A stretch of DNA of 64,000 bases, from assembly GCA_951213105.1 (NCBI GenBank), contig OX578144.1, forward strand, positions 81,814,301-81,878,300, given 5' to 3'. The stretch's first letter is position 1. Every line of letters starts with the position of its first letter. The notes beneath the pieces are model-generated. The model was not told the origin of the DNA, searched no databases, and saw only the letters and a program-made list of their open reading frames with translations. Positions 32,238 to 42,725 of the stretch are shown here, one piece after another. The position numbers and the translations under genes were made by a program. This DNA is from Amaurobius ferox (taxonomy: Eukaryota; Arthropoda; Arachnida; Araneae; Amaurobiidae).

Positions 32238-34716
32238 CCAGCAGCATACCCGTTCTTCGTACGGAGTATATAATATAAAGAAACTTAAAATTCACAATCA
32301 TATGCAAATTCCTATAGTATACTAAATGACATTTTTAATCAAAATATTCTGCTAAAATATTTAACACAATGCTCCTAAAAATAAGTTAAGGAATGTCTGT
32401 TCTCGCTATTCAAAATTATCTTCACGGGGAGATCTGAAGAATAAAACATCCTGGCCTCTTTTGTAAGCAAATTTACAAAAATATGGAATTGAATCAATAT
32501 ATGCAAAATAAGAGCATTAAAATTGTATGGGACCCGTACTACTTATATACGCGAATATTAGAAGATATAACTTGTATTAGTAGATTACATGTATAAATTG
32601 AAAATATCAATAAATCCGTAATCTTTAAACCAGAAGGAAGTAATTGATTTCAATATGTGCCGAAATGAAAGTGCTAAAATTATACCCGTAGTACTTATGT
32701 CGATATACCCGTACTACTTATAATGTTGTACATTAGAAGATATGTCGTAGTGTTAGTAAAAGATTACCCGTATTATAATGTGAGTCTCAAAAATCTTTGC
32801 CAAAATAAAACAGATTACTTAATAAATTAAAAATATCAATAATCCCAGTAATCTTCATACCAGAAGGCCGTACTTGATTCCAATATATACCAATTTATGT
32901 CAAAATATATGCCAATACACCTGCACTACTTATGTTCTCATAGATTAGAAGATATAGCCGTGTATTTGTAGAAGATTACTCTTACAACGTACAATATATG
33001 AGTTTCAGCAATTTTTGCCGCAATAAAACAATGGAATAAGAAATTGAAAATATCAATAATCTCTGAATCAATAATTCCCGAAAACATCAATAATAATAAT
33101 GTTTAAACCTGGAGATCGTAATTGATATTATCCAGTCAAAAATACGATGGCAATGAAATATATTTTATATACATAAATTCACTATTAAAATCGTAAAAGA
33201 TTTAATAAAAATCTTCTTCCTCATAAACACACTGAATTTAAACCCGTTGCTAAGCGACATGTTATGATTTGCTTCAAATAAATTGGTGGTCAAATTATCG
33301 TCTGAATAATGCTATCTCTAATGAAGGTTTGGCGGCATTTTAATAAATCGCCAAATTCATCGCCAAGTGAGACTGTAGAACTGGCAGTCCCACTTGGAGA
33401 CAAATTGATGAACCATCATCAAAATATTATTCCCTAAAAAAACACAATTTCATTTATTTAGCTCAATTTTATCAATTTCAAGATATTTTTATGGATTTAC
33501 AAACATTTTTATCAATTTGGTGATGTTTTAAAAATTCGCTAAATGTGTTACTAAGTAGGACGGTTGGACTGACAGACAAATGCTAACGAAACACCATTTC
33601 AGTACTTTCTTCTAGAAAAACAAAATGAATTTCATTGATTTACGTCGTTTTTATCAATTTGGGGACCTTTTAATAAATTTGGCAACTTTTAAGAAATTTG
33701 CCAAGTTAGAGATATCCACCCAAATTCGTAGCTTTAAATTTGCAGATCTGAATAAAATATCGTGATCCAGTTTGTATATACTAAATGAAAACACTAAAAT
33801 ATTATTAAAAGATATACCCGTTCTACTTTTTTTCTGTTTCAACAATCGGATAAATGAATTTATTGGGTAGACAGAATATATGAGTTTATTAGCTAAATAC
33901 AATATATAAGCTTGAAACCTCTTTGCCAAAATAAATGAAAGTGATGTACGCAGTTCGCAATTAATATAATTAGAAGAAAAATCAAACCGTTCATTTATAA
34001 GATATATTTTAATATCCATTTATTTATTATTCAAATCGAAAAAATAATAATAATCATTAACAAACACATTTAATTTCATTGCGTTGCTGAGCAACATGAT
34101 ATAAGATAGAATCGTCCTCATAAACTGCGAAACTAAATAACCATTTCAATTTCTTTATACTTTTCATCGTTGAGTAAAAGCTTGAAATAAACCATGGAGG
34201 TAGATTTTTCCATTTAAATTCATGTTCAAAACAATTCATGCTTTCAGATAGTGACTAATTAGCGCAAAAAGTCTCTACCAAACTCATAAATAAAGTTTTA
34301 TTTCACTTTGATGTTTTAAACAAACGATTTTTATCCTTTCGTTTGGATAAACCACGGAGTTAAAGAGTAGAACTCCCAGGAAAAAGTTACGTTTCTCCTT
34401 AATATCTCGACAACCCCTGGTCTCAGAAACTCGAAACTTGGACAAAATTTATGGGGGCTATTTTAAGGCTACCTACAAAATTTCATTAAATTCGATTCAG
34501 CCGTTTTCTCGTGATGATGATACAAACGAAAGTTTTGTTTTTTACTAATATCTCGGGAACCACTGGTCGTAGAAATTTCAAACATAGCCTAAATTTTAAG
34601 TGGGGCTATTTTCAGGCTACCCACAAAATTTCATCAAATTCGGGTCAGCCGTTCTCTCGTGATGATGGGACAAACAGATAGACAGACAGACAGATTTTCA
34701 ATTTTATTTATATAGA
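32238..34716 (-). mobile_element. Non-autonomous Helitron, left partner of a head-to-head pair
   Basis: Read on the minus strand it starts TCTATATAAATAAAATTGAA then a (TCTG)n tract (34716 downward). It ends with a CCGTACGAAGAACGGG-type stem, GTATGCTG and CTGG at 32238, flanked by T. A 5' TC, a 3' stem about ten bases before a CTAG-like end, and no target duplication fit Helitrons. The interior has repeated ACCCGTACTACTTATA phrases, CAATTTGG-type units and ATCTCGGGAACCACTGGTC-type phrases, but no Rep/helicase coding. The 3' CTAG is changed to CTGG here, while the right partner keeps CTAG. Confidence 0.75.
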
Positions 34717-34779
34717 TGAAATAAGAAATTACGTTTACATTCGAGCATGTTGAATTGATTGTTGTTAATGTGTGAAATG
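34717..34779. other. 63-bp spacer between the two Helitrons
   Basis: This is the only unique sequence at the centre of the palindrome. It lacks repeats of its own and separates the two 5' ends. Confidence 0.7.
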
Positions 34780-34800
34780 GATATATATATATATGAAATT

Positions 34801-34832
34801 GAAAATCTGTCTGTCTGTCTGTCTGTCAGTTT
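34801..34832. repeat. (TCTG)n tract near the Helitron 5' end
   Basis: CTGTCTGTCTGTCTGTCTGT runs from about 34806, mirrored as (CAGA)n at 34675-34694 in the left partner. It sits ~20 bases from the 5' TC end in both, so it is part of the element. Confidence 0.85.
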
Positions 34833-35484
34833 GTCCCATCATCACGGGAGAACGTCTGAACCGAATTTAATGAAATTTTGTGGGTAGCCTAGAAATAGTC
34901 CCACTTAAAATTTAGTCTGTGTTTTGAGTTTCTATGACCAGTGGTTCTCGAGATATTAGTAAGAAACGAAATTTTCGTTTGTCTCATCATCACTGGAAAA
35001 CGGCCGAACCGAATTTAATGAAATTTTGTGGATAGCCTTAAAATAGCCCTCCATAAATTTAGTCCAAGTTTAAAGTTTCTAAGACCAGGGGTTGTCGAGA
35101 TATTATTGAAAAACAGAACTTTTTCCTGGGAGTTCTACTCTCCAACTCCGTGGTTTATCCAAACGAAAAGGATGAAAATCGTTTGTTTAAAACGTCAAAA
35201 TGAAATAAAAATTTATTTCTGAGTTTGGTGCAGGATTTTTGCATTAATTAGTCACTATCGCAAAACATGAATTGTTTGAAACATGAATTTAAATGGAAAA
35301 ATCTACCTCCATGGTTCATCTTTCACAAGATTTTACTCAACAATAAAAAGTACAAAAAAATCAAAATGGCTATTTAATTTCGCATTTTATGAGAATGATT
35401 CTATCTTATATCATGTTGCTCGGCAACGAAATGAATGTAAATGTGTTGTTAATATTTATTATTATTTTTTCTATTTGAATAATC

Positions 35485-36284
35485 AAAAATCTGATGTGGG
35501 CAGCACATGACTTTCCCTGCAGACTTATATCCATGTTATCTTTATTTTAATTAAATTTATTTCACTTTTAATTCAATTTTCGTTCTCATTCGGTAACCGG
35601 ATTTATTTTCAAAGGTGGCGTAGGGAAAATACGAAAAACTAAAATATCTCGAGAACGACTAGTCCTAATGTAATGGGTTTGGTCTTATTCTTTTCTTCGC
35701 TAAATATTACGTATTAAACAAGTATTTAATGGATATATTTGAGCATACGTAGTTCTTTAGTTTAGATTTGGACGATTTTTGCGGGCCATTCTGCAAAAAA
35801 AGGCAGGTTATTTTTTTCTGAATCGTACCAAAATCTAATCAGCACCAGGGTGACCTATACGTGACTCATCTACCGAATTTTGTGAAATTCGGTCCATTAG
35901 TTTTTCTGCTACAGTGGATACAAGCTTTTGCGGGCCATTTCACAAAAAAGGCGGGTTCTTTTATTCCGAATCGTATCCAATACTAATCAGCACCAGCCCC
36001 GCCCACAAGTGACTTACCTACAAAATTTTGTGAAATTCGGTACATTAGTTTTTTAGTTAGAGTGGATACAAAATCTGCACAGACAGACACATAGACAGAC
36101 ACACAGACACACAGACAGACACACAGACAGACAGACAGACACAGACACAGACGTTACGCTAAAAATGGTTTTTTCGTATTCTAGAGGTCTCGAAACGTGT
36201 AGATCCGTCGAAAACTCGAGTTGCGATTTTCGGCATGATTCCAATACTTTCCCTATACATTACCATGTATTGCAGGGAAAGTAA
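35485..36284 (+). mobile_element. Complete family 2 stem-loop element nested in a Helitron
   Basis: It starts AAAAATCTGATGTGGGCAGC with the subterminal ACTTTCCCTGCAGAC and ends in a hairpin, arms ACTTTCCCTATACATTACC... and TGCAGGGAAAGT, at 36246-36282. The 5' motif ACTTTCCCTGCA is exactly inverted in the last stem arm. The interior has ATATCTCGAGAACGACTAGT (35646) and repeated GTGAAATTCGGTCCATTAG phrases (35880, 36030), then a (CAGA/CACA)n tract. The undisturbed partner Helitron gives the empty site: GAATAAT joined directly to AAATAAATGG. So the insertion made no long target duplication, as expected of Helitron-class elements. Confidence 0.75.
36074..36155. repeat. Compound (GACA)n/(CACA)n microsatellite
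   Basis: CAGACAGACAC-type repeats lie at the fixed place before the 3' block of the family 2 element, equivalent to the (CA)n tract of family 1. Confidence 0.85.
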
Positions 36285-38067
36285 TAAATGGATGTAAAAA
36301 TATGTTTTATAAATGAACGGTATGATTGTTCTTTTAGTTATATAAATTGCGGACTGCGTACATCACTTTCATTTATTTTAGCAAAGAGTTTTCAAGCTCA
36401 TATATTGTGTTTAGCTAATAAACTCATATATTGTGTTTACCCAATAAATTCATTTAGCCGATTGTTGAAGCAGAAAAAGAGTAGAACGGGTGTATCTTCT
36501 AATACAATTTTAGTGTTTTCATTTAGTATATACAAACGGGATCAGGATATTTTTTTTATTCTTCAGATCTGCAAATTCAGAGCTACGAATTTAGCCGAAT
36601 ATCTCTAAATAACTTAGTAACTTTTCTTAAACTTTACCAAATTAGCGGAAATGTCTCCAAATTAATAAAAATAACTCAAATCAATGAAATTAAATTTGTT
36701 TTTTTAGAAGAGAGTACTGAAATGATGTTTCGGTAGCATTTGTCGGTCAGTCCATCCATCCTACTTAGTAACACATTTAGCGAATTTTTTTAATATCACC
36801 AAATTGATAAATATGTTTGTAAATCTATAAAAATATCATGGAATTGATAAAATTGCGCTTAAAAAATGAAATTAATTGTGTTTTGTTAGGGGATAGTATT
36901 TTTATAGGGAATAATATTTTGATGATGGTTCATCAATTTGTCTCCAAGTGGGACTGCCAGTTCTACAGTCTCACTTGGCGATGAATTTGGCGATTTATTA
37001 AAATGTCGCCAAACTTTCATTAGAGATAGCATTATTCAGACGATATTTTGACCACCAATTTATTTGAAGCAAATCATAACATGTCGCTTAGCAACGGGTT
37101 TAAATTCAGTGTGTTTATGAGGAAGAAGATTTTTATTAAATCTTTTCCGATTTTAATAGTGAAGATATGTATATAAAATAAATTTCATTGCCATCGTATT
37201 TTTGACTGGATAATAACAATTACGATCTCCAGGTTTAAACATTATTATTATTGATGTTTTCGGGAATTATTGATTCAGAGATTATTGATATTTTTAATTT
37301 CTTATTCCATTGTTTTATTGCGGCAAAAAATTGCTGAAACTCATATATTGTACGTTGTAAGAGTAATCTTCTACAAATACACGGCTATATCTTCTAATCT
37401 ATGAGAATATAAGTAGTGCAGGTGTATTGGCATATATTTTGACATAAATTGGTATATATTGGAATCAAGTACGGCCTTCTGGTATGAAGATTACAGGGAT
37501 TATTGATATTTTTAATTTATTAAGTAATCTGTTTTATTTTGGAAAAGATTTTTGAGACTCATATTATAATACGGGTAATCTTTTACTAACACTAGGACAT
37601 ATCTTCTAATGTACAACATTATAAGTAGTACGGGTATATCGACATAAGTACTACGGGTATAATTTTAGCACTTTCATTTCGGCACATATTGAAATCAATT
37701 ACTACCTTCTGGTTTAAAGATTACGGATTTATTGATATTTTCAATTTATACATGTAATCTACTAATACAAGTTATATCTTCTAATATTCGCGTATATAAG
37801 TAGTACGGGTCCCATACAATTTTAATGCTCTTATTTTGCATATATTGATTCAATTCCTTTTGTTTTGTAAATTTGCTTGCAAAAGGGGCCAGGATATTTT
37901 ATTCTTCAGATCTGCCCGTGAAGATAATTTTGCATAGTGAGAACAGATATTCTTAAACTTCTCTTTATGAGGAATAAATTTAATATTTTAACAGAATTTG
38001 CACATGATTGCGAATTACAAGTTTCTTCATATTATATACTCCGTACGAAGAACGGGTATGCTGCTAG

Positions 38068-38557
38068 ATTGTAATAATTGCTCGGAAAGTATTGTTTTGG
38101 GAATGAGAAAAATACAATGAAGTCTGTGTCTATCTTATTATCATGCAGCATATTATCAACTGAATAAAAATATTATTTTAATGTAATGAAGGAGTCATAT
38201 TATCCACAAATTGTTCATGTGTGCTCAATTCTTTATCCTGCAGCTTCTATGACTGACCATCCTGTGTTTCACGGGTCAGGGTATTTATCTGGGTTGGTAA
38301 ATTTCACAACGCAGAGGTAAGTGTCGGTTTGGTATATATTGCCTTGGAGTACTTTAATTGCATATTGTTACTAAATCCACGATACTTGCGTCGGTTATTT
38401 CCATATTTATTTCACAGAGTTTGCATATGAATTTCATAAAAATATATTACTCTGTAAGAGTTAATTACGCATTGCTAGTCTACATATTAATTCCAATAAA
38501 AACTCTGTTTTACATTTGATGCCGTGAAGGCTCTTCTTGATTTACGTGCACAAAAAC
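38068..38557. other. Unassigned spacer
   Basis: No recognised gene or repeat between the Helitron end and the 318-bp array. Confidence 0.4.
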
Positions 38558-39511
38558 CTTCGCGTCACCAGGAAGCCGCCACACCCTGAACCTGAAGGTC
38601 CAGACCACTCGGCTGGCCCTAAGGCTTGCAGCAGGTATTTGAGTGGCCGGGAAGGAGATCAGCTGAGACCGACCTCCACGAACAGCGTCACCGTTACATC
38701 AGCGTTTAGTTAAGCAAGTAGTATACAGTGGATAGATATTGTAATACAAACAGTTTAACATTTGGGCAGTTTGCGGTGAAAGGGGAGGTCCAGATGGTGA
38801 AAAGTGTCGCCATAGAATGCAGATTTTTTTTTTTTAAATTATTGAGTAACATGGTCGAAGATAAGAACCAAAAGGCCTTCGCGTCACCAGGAAGCCGCCA
38901 CACCCTGAACCTGAAGGCCCAGGCCACTCGGCTGGCCCTAAGGCTTGCAGCAGGTATTTGAGTGGCCGGGAAGGAGATCAGACGAGACCGGCCTCCACAA
39001 ACAGCGTTACCGTTACATCAGCGTTTATTTAAGCTAATAGTATACAGTGGAGAGATATTGTAATACAAACAGTTTAATATTTGGGCAGTTTGCGGTGAAA
39101 GGGGAGGGCCAGATGGTTAAAAGTGTTGCCATAGAATGCGGATTTTTTTCTTTAAGTTATTGAGTAACATGGTCGAAGATAAGAACCAAAAGGCCTTCGC
39201 GTCACCAGGAAGCCGCCACACCCTGAACCTGAAGGCCCAGGCCACTCGGCTGGCCCTAAGGCTTGCAGCAGGTATTTGAGTGGCCGGAACGAGATCAGAC
39301 TAGACCGACCTCCACAAACAGCGTCACCGTTACATCAGCGCTTATTTAAGCTAATAGTATACAGTGGAGAGATATTGTAATACAAACAGTTTAATATTTG
39401 GGCAGTTTGCGGTGAAAGGGGAGGACCAGATGGTTAAAAGTGTTGCCATAGAATGCGGATTTTTTCTTTAAGTTATTGAGTAACATGGTCGAAGATAAGA
39501 ACCAAAAGGCC
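38558..39511. repeat. 318-bp tandem repeat, three units
   Basis: Units start CCTTCGCGTCACCAGGAAGC at 38558, 38876 and 39194 and end AAGATAAGAACCAAAAGG. The first 130 bases of each are GC-rich, the rest AT-rich with a T-run of variable length. The second and third units differ by a few substitutions and the first is somewhat more diverged (AGCTGAGACC, TTAGTTAAGC), so the array likely grew from its right side. No open frame spans it. The GC-rich block resembles none of the element families here. Confidence 0.9.
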
Positions 39512-39783
39512 AGACGGAAGACGAGCAACCGCGGGGAGCACAGAACAAAAGGGATGCACAAGAGAAAATGATAGGCAAATATAAGAGAAAATTATATACG
39601 TATATACAAAGAACAAGATACAAAAGCAAGATACTGTGAACAGGGAGAAATAAACAAAATATACACCTGGAACAGAGGAGAAGTCATTGACCGAGGAAGA
39701 ATGAAGGGAGTGGGCACAAACTTGTCACTCAGCATGATCAGAGATTTCACTCCCGGTGAGAAAGAACACAGTTTTTCAGCTTA
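39512..39783. other. Unassigned, possible 3' flank of the non-LTR relic
   Basis: A-rich on the plus strand with several AGAGAAAAT-like words. Given its position after the minus-strand coding relic it may be that element's 3' untranslated region. Confidence 0.3.
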
Positions 39784-40125
39784 AATGTTAAAATTTTATT
39801 TTTCCTAACACCCGAGAACCAAGTCGCGCGGAGATTGTCGGGAGGGCGGGTTAAATGAAATTTTGAAGTAAAGGGGCCAGAGAAGACGAAATGGTCAACA
39901 TTACCGTATGAGTTACAGGGGCAATTAGAATATTTTTTGCGTTTGAAGTAGTAAATATAGTCTAAAAATGGGCTGTGACCCGTTAAAAAGTATATAAGGT
40001 ATTTATTGTAAATTTGGAAGTTGGGATTAACTTTAGGGAGGTAATTTAAAATTCTGGCAGGGTCATGGGTCCGGGGAGAAATATAATCGTTAGGTTAAGT
40101 CTGCCAGTTATTTAAAAGGAAGGAT
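39784..40125 (-). pseudogene. Non-LTR retrotransposon ORF2 C-terminal relic
   Basis: On the minus strand one frame reads RTHDPARILNYLPKVNPNF, then YLIYFLTGHSPFLDYIYYFK, RKKYSNCPCNSYGNVDHFVF and SGPFTSKFHLTRPPDNLRA. The C-terminus of Jockey/R1/I-like ORF2 proteins, after RNase H, ends in LTGHG.F..YL.RF......C.C......HLLF.C, a Cys/His motif. Here C-x-C and His are kept but the last Cys position is Ser. No reverse transcriptase core is upstream, because the Tc1 relic begins there. It is a truncated fragment, and the family assignment rests on this one motif. Confidence 0.55.
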
Positions 40126-40199
40126 TTTCAGTGGTAGATTATAAAAGAGTAAGGGAAGGGAATAAGAAGTGGGCTGCCAGAAGTAGTCACTTGTTTAAG

Positions 40200-41240
40200 C
40201 CGCCACACCCGTCCACTGCTGCCATTCCTCCACAGACAGAAGCTAGATTCATCCGTAAACAATACCCGATGCCATTCATTGGTCCAGTTGAGATGACGAT
40301 GACACCACGCCAGACGTGCATCCCTGTGTTGAGCGTTTAACGGCACCCCCAGTGACTGGCCACCGTGTGCGCAGTTGCATTTCATGCAATTGTTGCGAAT
40401 GATTTGGGTGTACGCAGGTGTAACCGTTGATGGCAGACTGTTTAGGATGTCACTTGCCGCTGCGAATGGGTTTGGATGATCTGTTTGGCGAATCTGCCAG
40501 TTTGTGCGTTCTGTCGTGTGCCTGTTTCATCAACTTCCTCTTCGGCGTGTTCTCTGATGTTCTGCCTCCATCGTGTCACATATCGTTGGGTAGGGCGCGG
40601 TAGTCCAGTGGTTAGTGCGCGGGAATTGCACTCAGTAGGCCCGGGTTCGACTTCCTCCGCTGCCAAAATTGCCGCCGTGTTCACTCGGAGTACGATCACG
40701 TTAAACATGTGGGTCTGTAAGCCCTTCCGAGAGGTTGGTGATATGGGAAGGAGGGCACGATCCCTGTGCATACCTCCCCCACTGAGTTCCGGTCTAACTT
40801 GGGTGGTTCTTCCCGGCCATCTAAACCTTTCACCTTCCTGGTAGGTCGGACGATCTGGATCTCAACAACAACATGTCGTTGTATGGCACTCACGTTGTGC
40901 CCAATACGCGTGGCAATTGCACGCATTGACATACCCATGTCACGCAGCTCCAGGATACGGTCTCGTTCCTCAACCGTTAACTGCTGGTATACAGCGCGCT
41001 GACGTCTTCGAGGCATCGCTTCTTCACTTTCTCGAAAGTTCGGCTACGACATAATCGTCGGAAATAGCTTTTACTGCAAATAGCATTTACGGGACGAGCC
41101 GTCTGTTGATCTCTTTTACCCGAAAGTGGGTGTAACGTGGCCCCATATGTACGAAAACTTAGTTGCATATGACTCTCTTTTCTACCGGTACTGTGATTTG
41201 CATATGGCTACGTTTATTCCTTCATGTTGTTGCAATTTCA
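40200..41240 (-). pseudogene. Tc1-like transposon relic interrupted by a SINE
   Basis: On the minus strand a start at 41016 (MPRRRQRAVYQQLTVEERDR) gives an N-terminal helix-turn-helix (ILELRDMGMSMRAIATRIGH), interrupted at about 40872 by a SINE. It resumes at 40588 with TQRYVTRWRQNI, and after a frame break shows AWCHRHLNWTNEWHRVLFTD and ESSFCLWRNGSSGRVWR, holding the first catalytic Asp. The second Asp and the Glu blocks are missing, because the copy is cut near 40200. The 5' flank (41170-41240) contains ATTTGCATATGGC, matching the ATATGCAAATGATCA end region of the Tc1 element at 46.9 kb. It is dead through truncation, frameshift and insertion. Confidence 0.75.
40589..40871 (+). mobile_element. 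Full-length tRNA-derived SINE with ~10-bp target-site duplication
   Basis: The head carries an exact A-box TAGTCCAGTGG (40601-40611) and a B-box GGTTCGACTTC (40644-40654). A ~190-bp body follows, with a 3' block TGGTAGGTCGGACGATCTGG and a CAACAACA tail. The target CATATCGTTG (40579-40588) is repeated as CATGTCGTTG (40872-40881) with one change. Its 3' block recurs as 5'-truncated fragments at 27022-27081 and 47231-47299. The shared 3' block is probably the part recognised by the partner LINE reverse transcriptase. Confidence 0.85.
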
Positions 41241-41904
41241 CGTTTGAAGAGTATACTTTGTGATAAATTCTTTTGATATATTCCGAAAATATTTATTTTC
41301 ACCACAATAAAGAACTTGTTCTTCAAAATAAAAATTTAGACCATAATTGTTTAAATAAAATGTATTTATGCATATATTCAAAGTGCAAAGTCCAAATCAA
41401 CGTTTCCCGGACAACTAAAAAAAAGTATTTTTTAAGAGGTAACTTCTGTAGTAGACACTGTTTTTAACAGCTACACTACAGCGAACGATTGAATAGGACC
41501 CCTACATGAGTGCATGCATTCTGGGTACGCAAAATGCTCAACTAATTCACAAGCAATTCACTAATTCACATTCACAAAATATCATAAAATAATGACATAC
41601 TCATAGTTCACATTAAAAAGCGTCAACTCATTCGTAATTCAGATTCACAAGTTTAAAAAGTTTTTGTCGGATGTAAGTCAGATTTTCAAAACACACCTAT
41701 AATATTGAAATAGTTCTATAACTAAAACTCGAAAAATTTATCCTTAAATTTCATGAAATTAGAAAATCACGAATTTTATATCATTTAACTGCCTAGACAA
41801 AATGTCCGAGACATCGTCCTCAGAACAACTGCGAATAAAATCGCTCTTATTCAAACTGTTGTTGGATTTATTGCACTTAACTGCTACTCGATAAATAGCA
41901 CTTA
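41241..41904. other. Unassigned spacer with an LTR-like patch
   Basis: The stretch 41520-41640 contains CTCAACTAATTCACAAGC and ATAATGACATACTCATAG words in the order of the inverted LTR U5 region at 29740-29800, so it may be a diverged minus-strand LTR fragment. The remainder holds nothing I recognise. Confidence 0.35.
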
Positions 41905-42115
41905 AAAATGGCGAAAATTCGGCAGAATTTTAACTTCTAAGTTCATAACTTTTAAACTAATTCGAATTAAAAAAATCTGCATCGTTTGGGAATCTGAAGT
42001 ACTGAATGTCGGTTGTCTGAAGCTTCGACACACACACACACACGCACACACACACACACACACGCACACACACACACACACGCACACACACACAATGCAC
42101 ATCTTATTTTATTAT
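41905..42115 (+). repeat. Relic shared with 11.0 kb, with (CA)n tract
   Basis: It opens with ATTCGAATTAAAAAAATCTG near 41960, then CTGAAGTACTGAATG, a ~75-base (CA)n/(CG)CA tract at 42029-42095 and AATGCACATCTTATTTTATT. The same order occurs at 10985-11152. The family's full ends are unknown. Confidence 0.5.
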
Positions 42116-42187
42116 GTAATATTATTAAGTCACGTTTTCTATTCATTGTTAAGGGATTTTAAATGAGTCTAAAATGTCACTCAATAA

Positions 42188-42366
42188 TGAAAATAAAGAA
42201 CTTCGGCAAATTCTAGTATTACATTGTCATGGCAAACTTGGAAATATCTTTCAAATTTACTCTTTGAAATGCATGAAAATAAAGAACTTTAATAATTTCG
42301 GAAAATTCCCGCATTACGTTGTCATGGCAAACTTGGAAATATCTTTCAAATCTATTTTTTGAAATG
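42188..42366. repeat. ~90-bp tandem duplication
   Basis: GAAAATAAAGAACTT...GTCATGGCAAACTTGG...AAATATCTTTCAAAT occurs twice (42188-42270 and 42278-42362) with a few differences. No coding signal. Confidence 0.75.
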
Positions 42367-42725
42367 TATAACACCGTACGGCATTACTGTCAATGTCTTC
42401 GAGATTAATGGTCTTCTAATCGTTCACTCAGCACAGAAGCTTCTTTTATATAGTTCGTAAGTCAACGCTCTTCCATTATTCAAAAGTACGACCATTTGTC
42501 ATTCAAGCACTACGGTCTACTTCTATTTTTGCACTACTATTACAAGATTAGAAACACTTTTCTTTTTTTGCCAAAAATGAATTACGAATGATAGTTTGGC
42601 AGTATTTGTAAGGTTGTAATGTGTGCCACGGAGTAACATAATCTCTCTGAGAAATAAAGGAGAAACTCGAGTAATTCTGTGATAAAGGTAAAATTTCGAG
42701 AAATTTCTGGATAGTTTTGATACAA

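Larger units (their letters stand above)
34780..38067 (+). mobile_element. Non-autonomous Helitron, right partner, carrying a family 2 insertion
   Basis: The 5' end has an (AT)n run replacing the first bases, then GAAATTGAAAATCTGTCTGT. The 3' end is CCGTACGAAGAACGGGTATG then CTGCTAG at 38067. Without the inserted element at 35485-36284 it is ~2.48 kb, the same as its partner, and colinear with it in inverted orientation along the whole length. The (TCTG)n, GTTCTCGAGATATTAG and GGTAGCCT phrases recur in both copies. No coding capacity. Confidence 0.75.

Noticed and set aside
40601..40671. Possible functional tRNA gene
   Set aside because: A- and B-boxes are present but no cloverleaf with a clean acceptor stem follows. 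A SINE body, CAA tail and target duplication show a SINE head. The same holds for 6084-6151.
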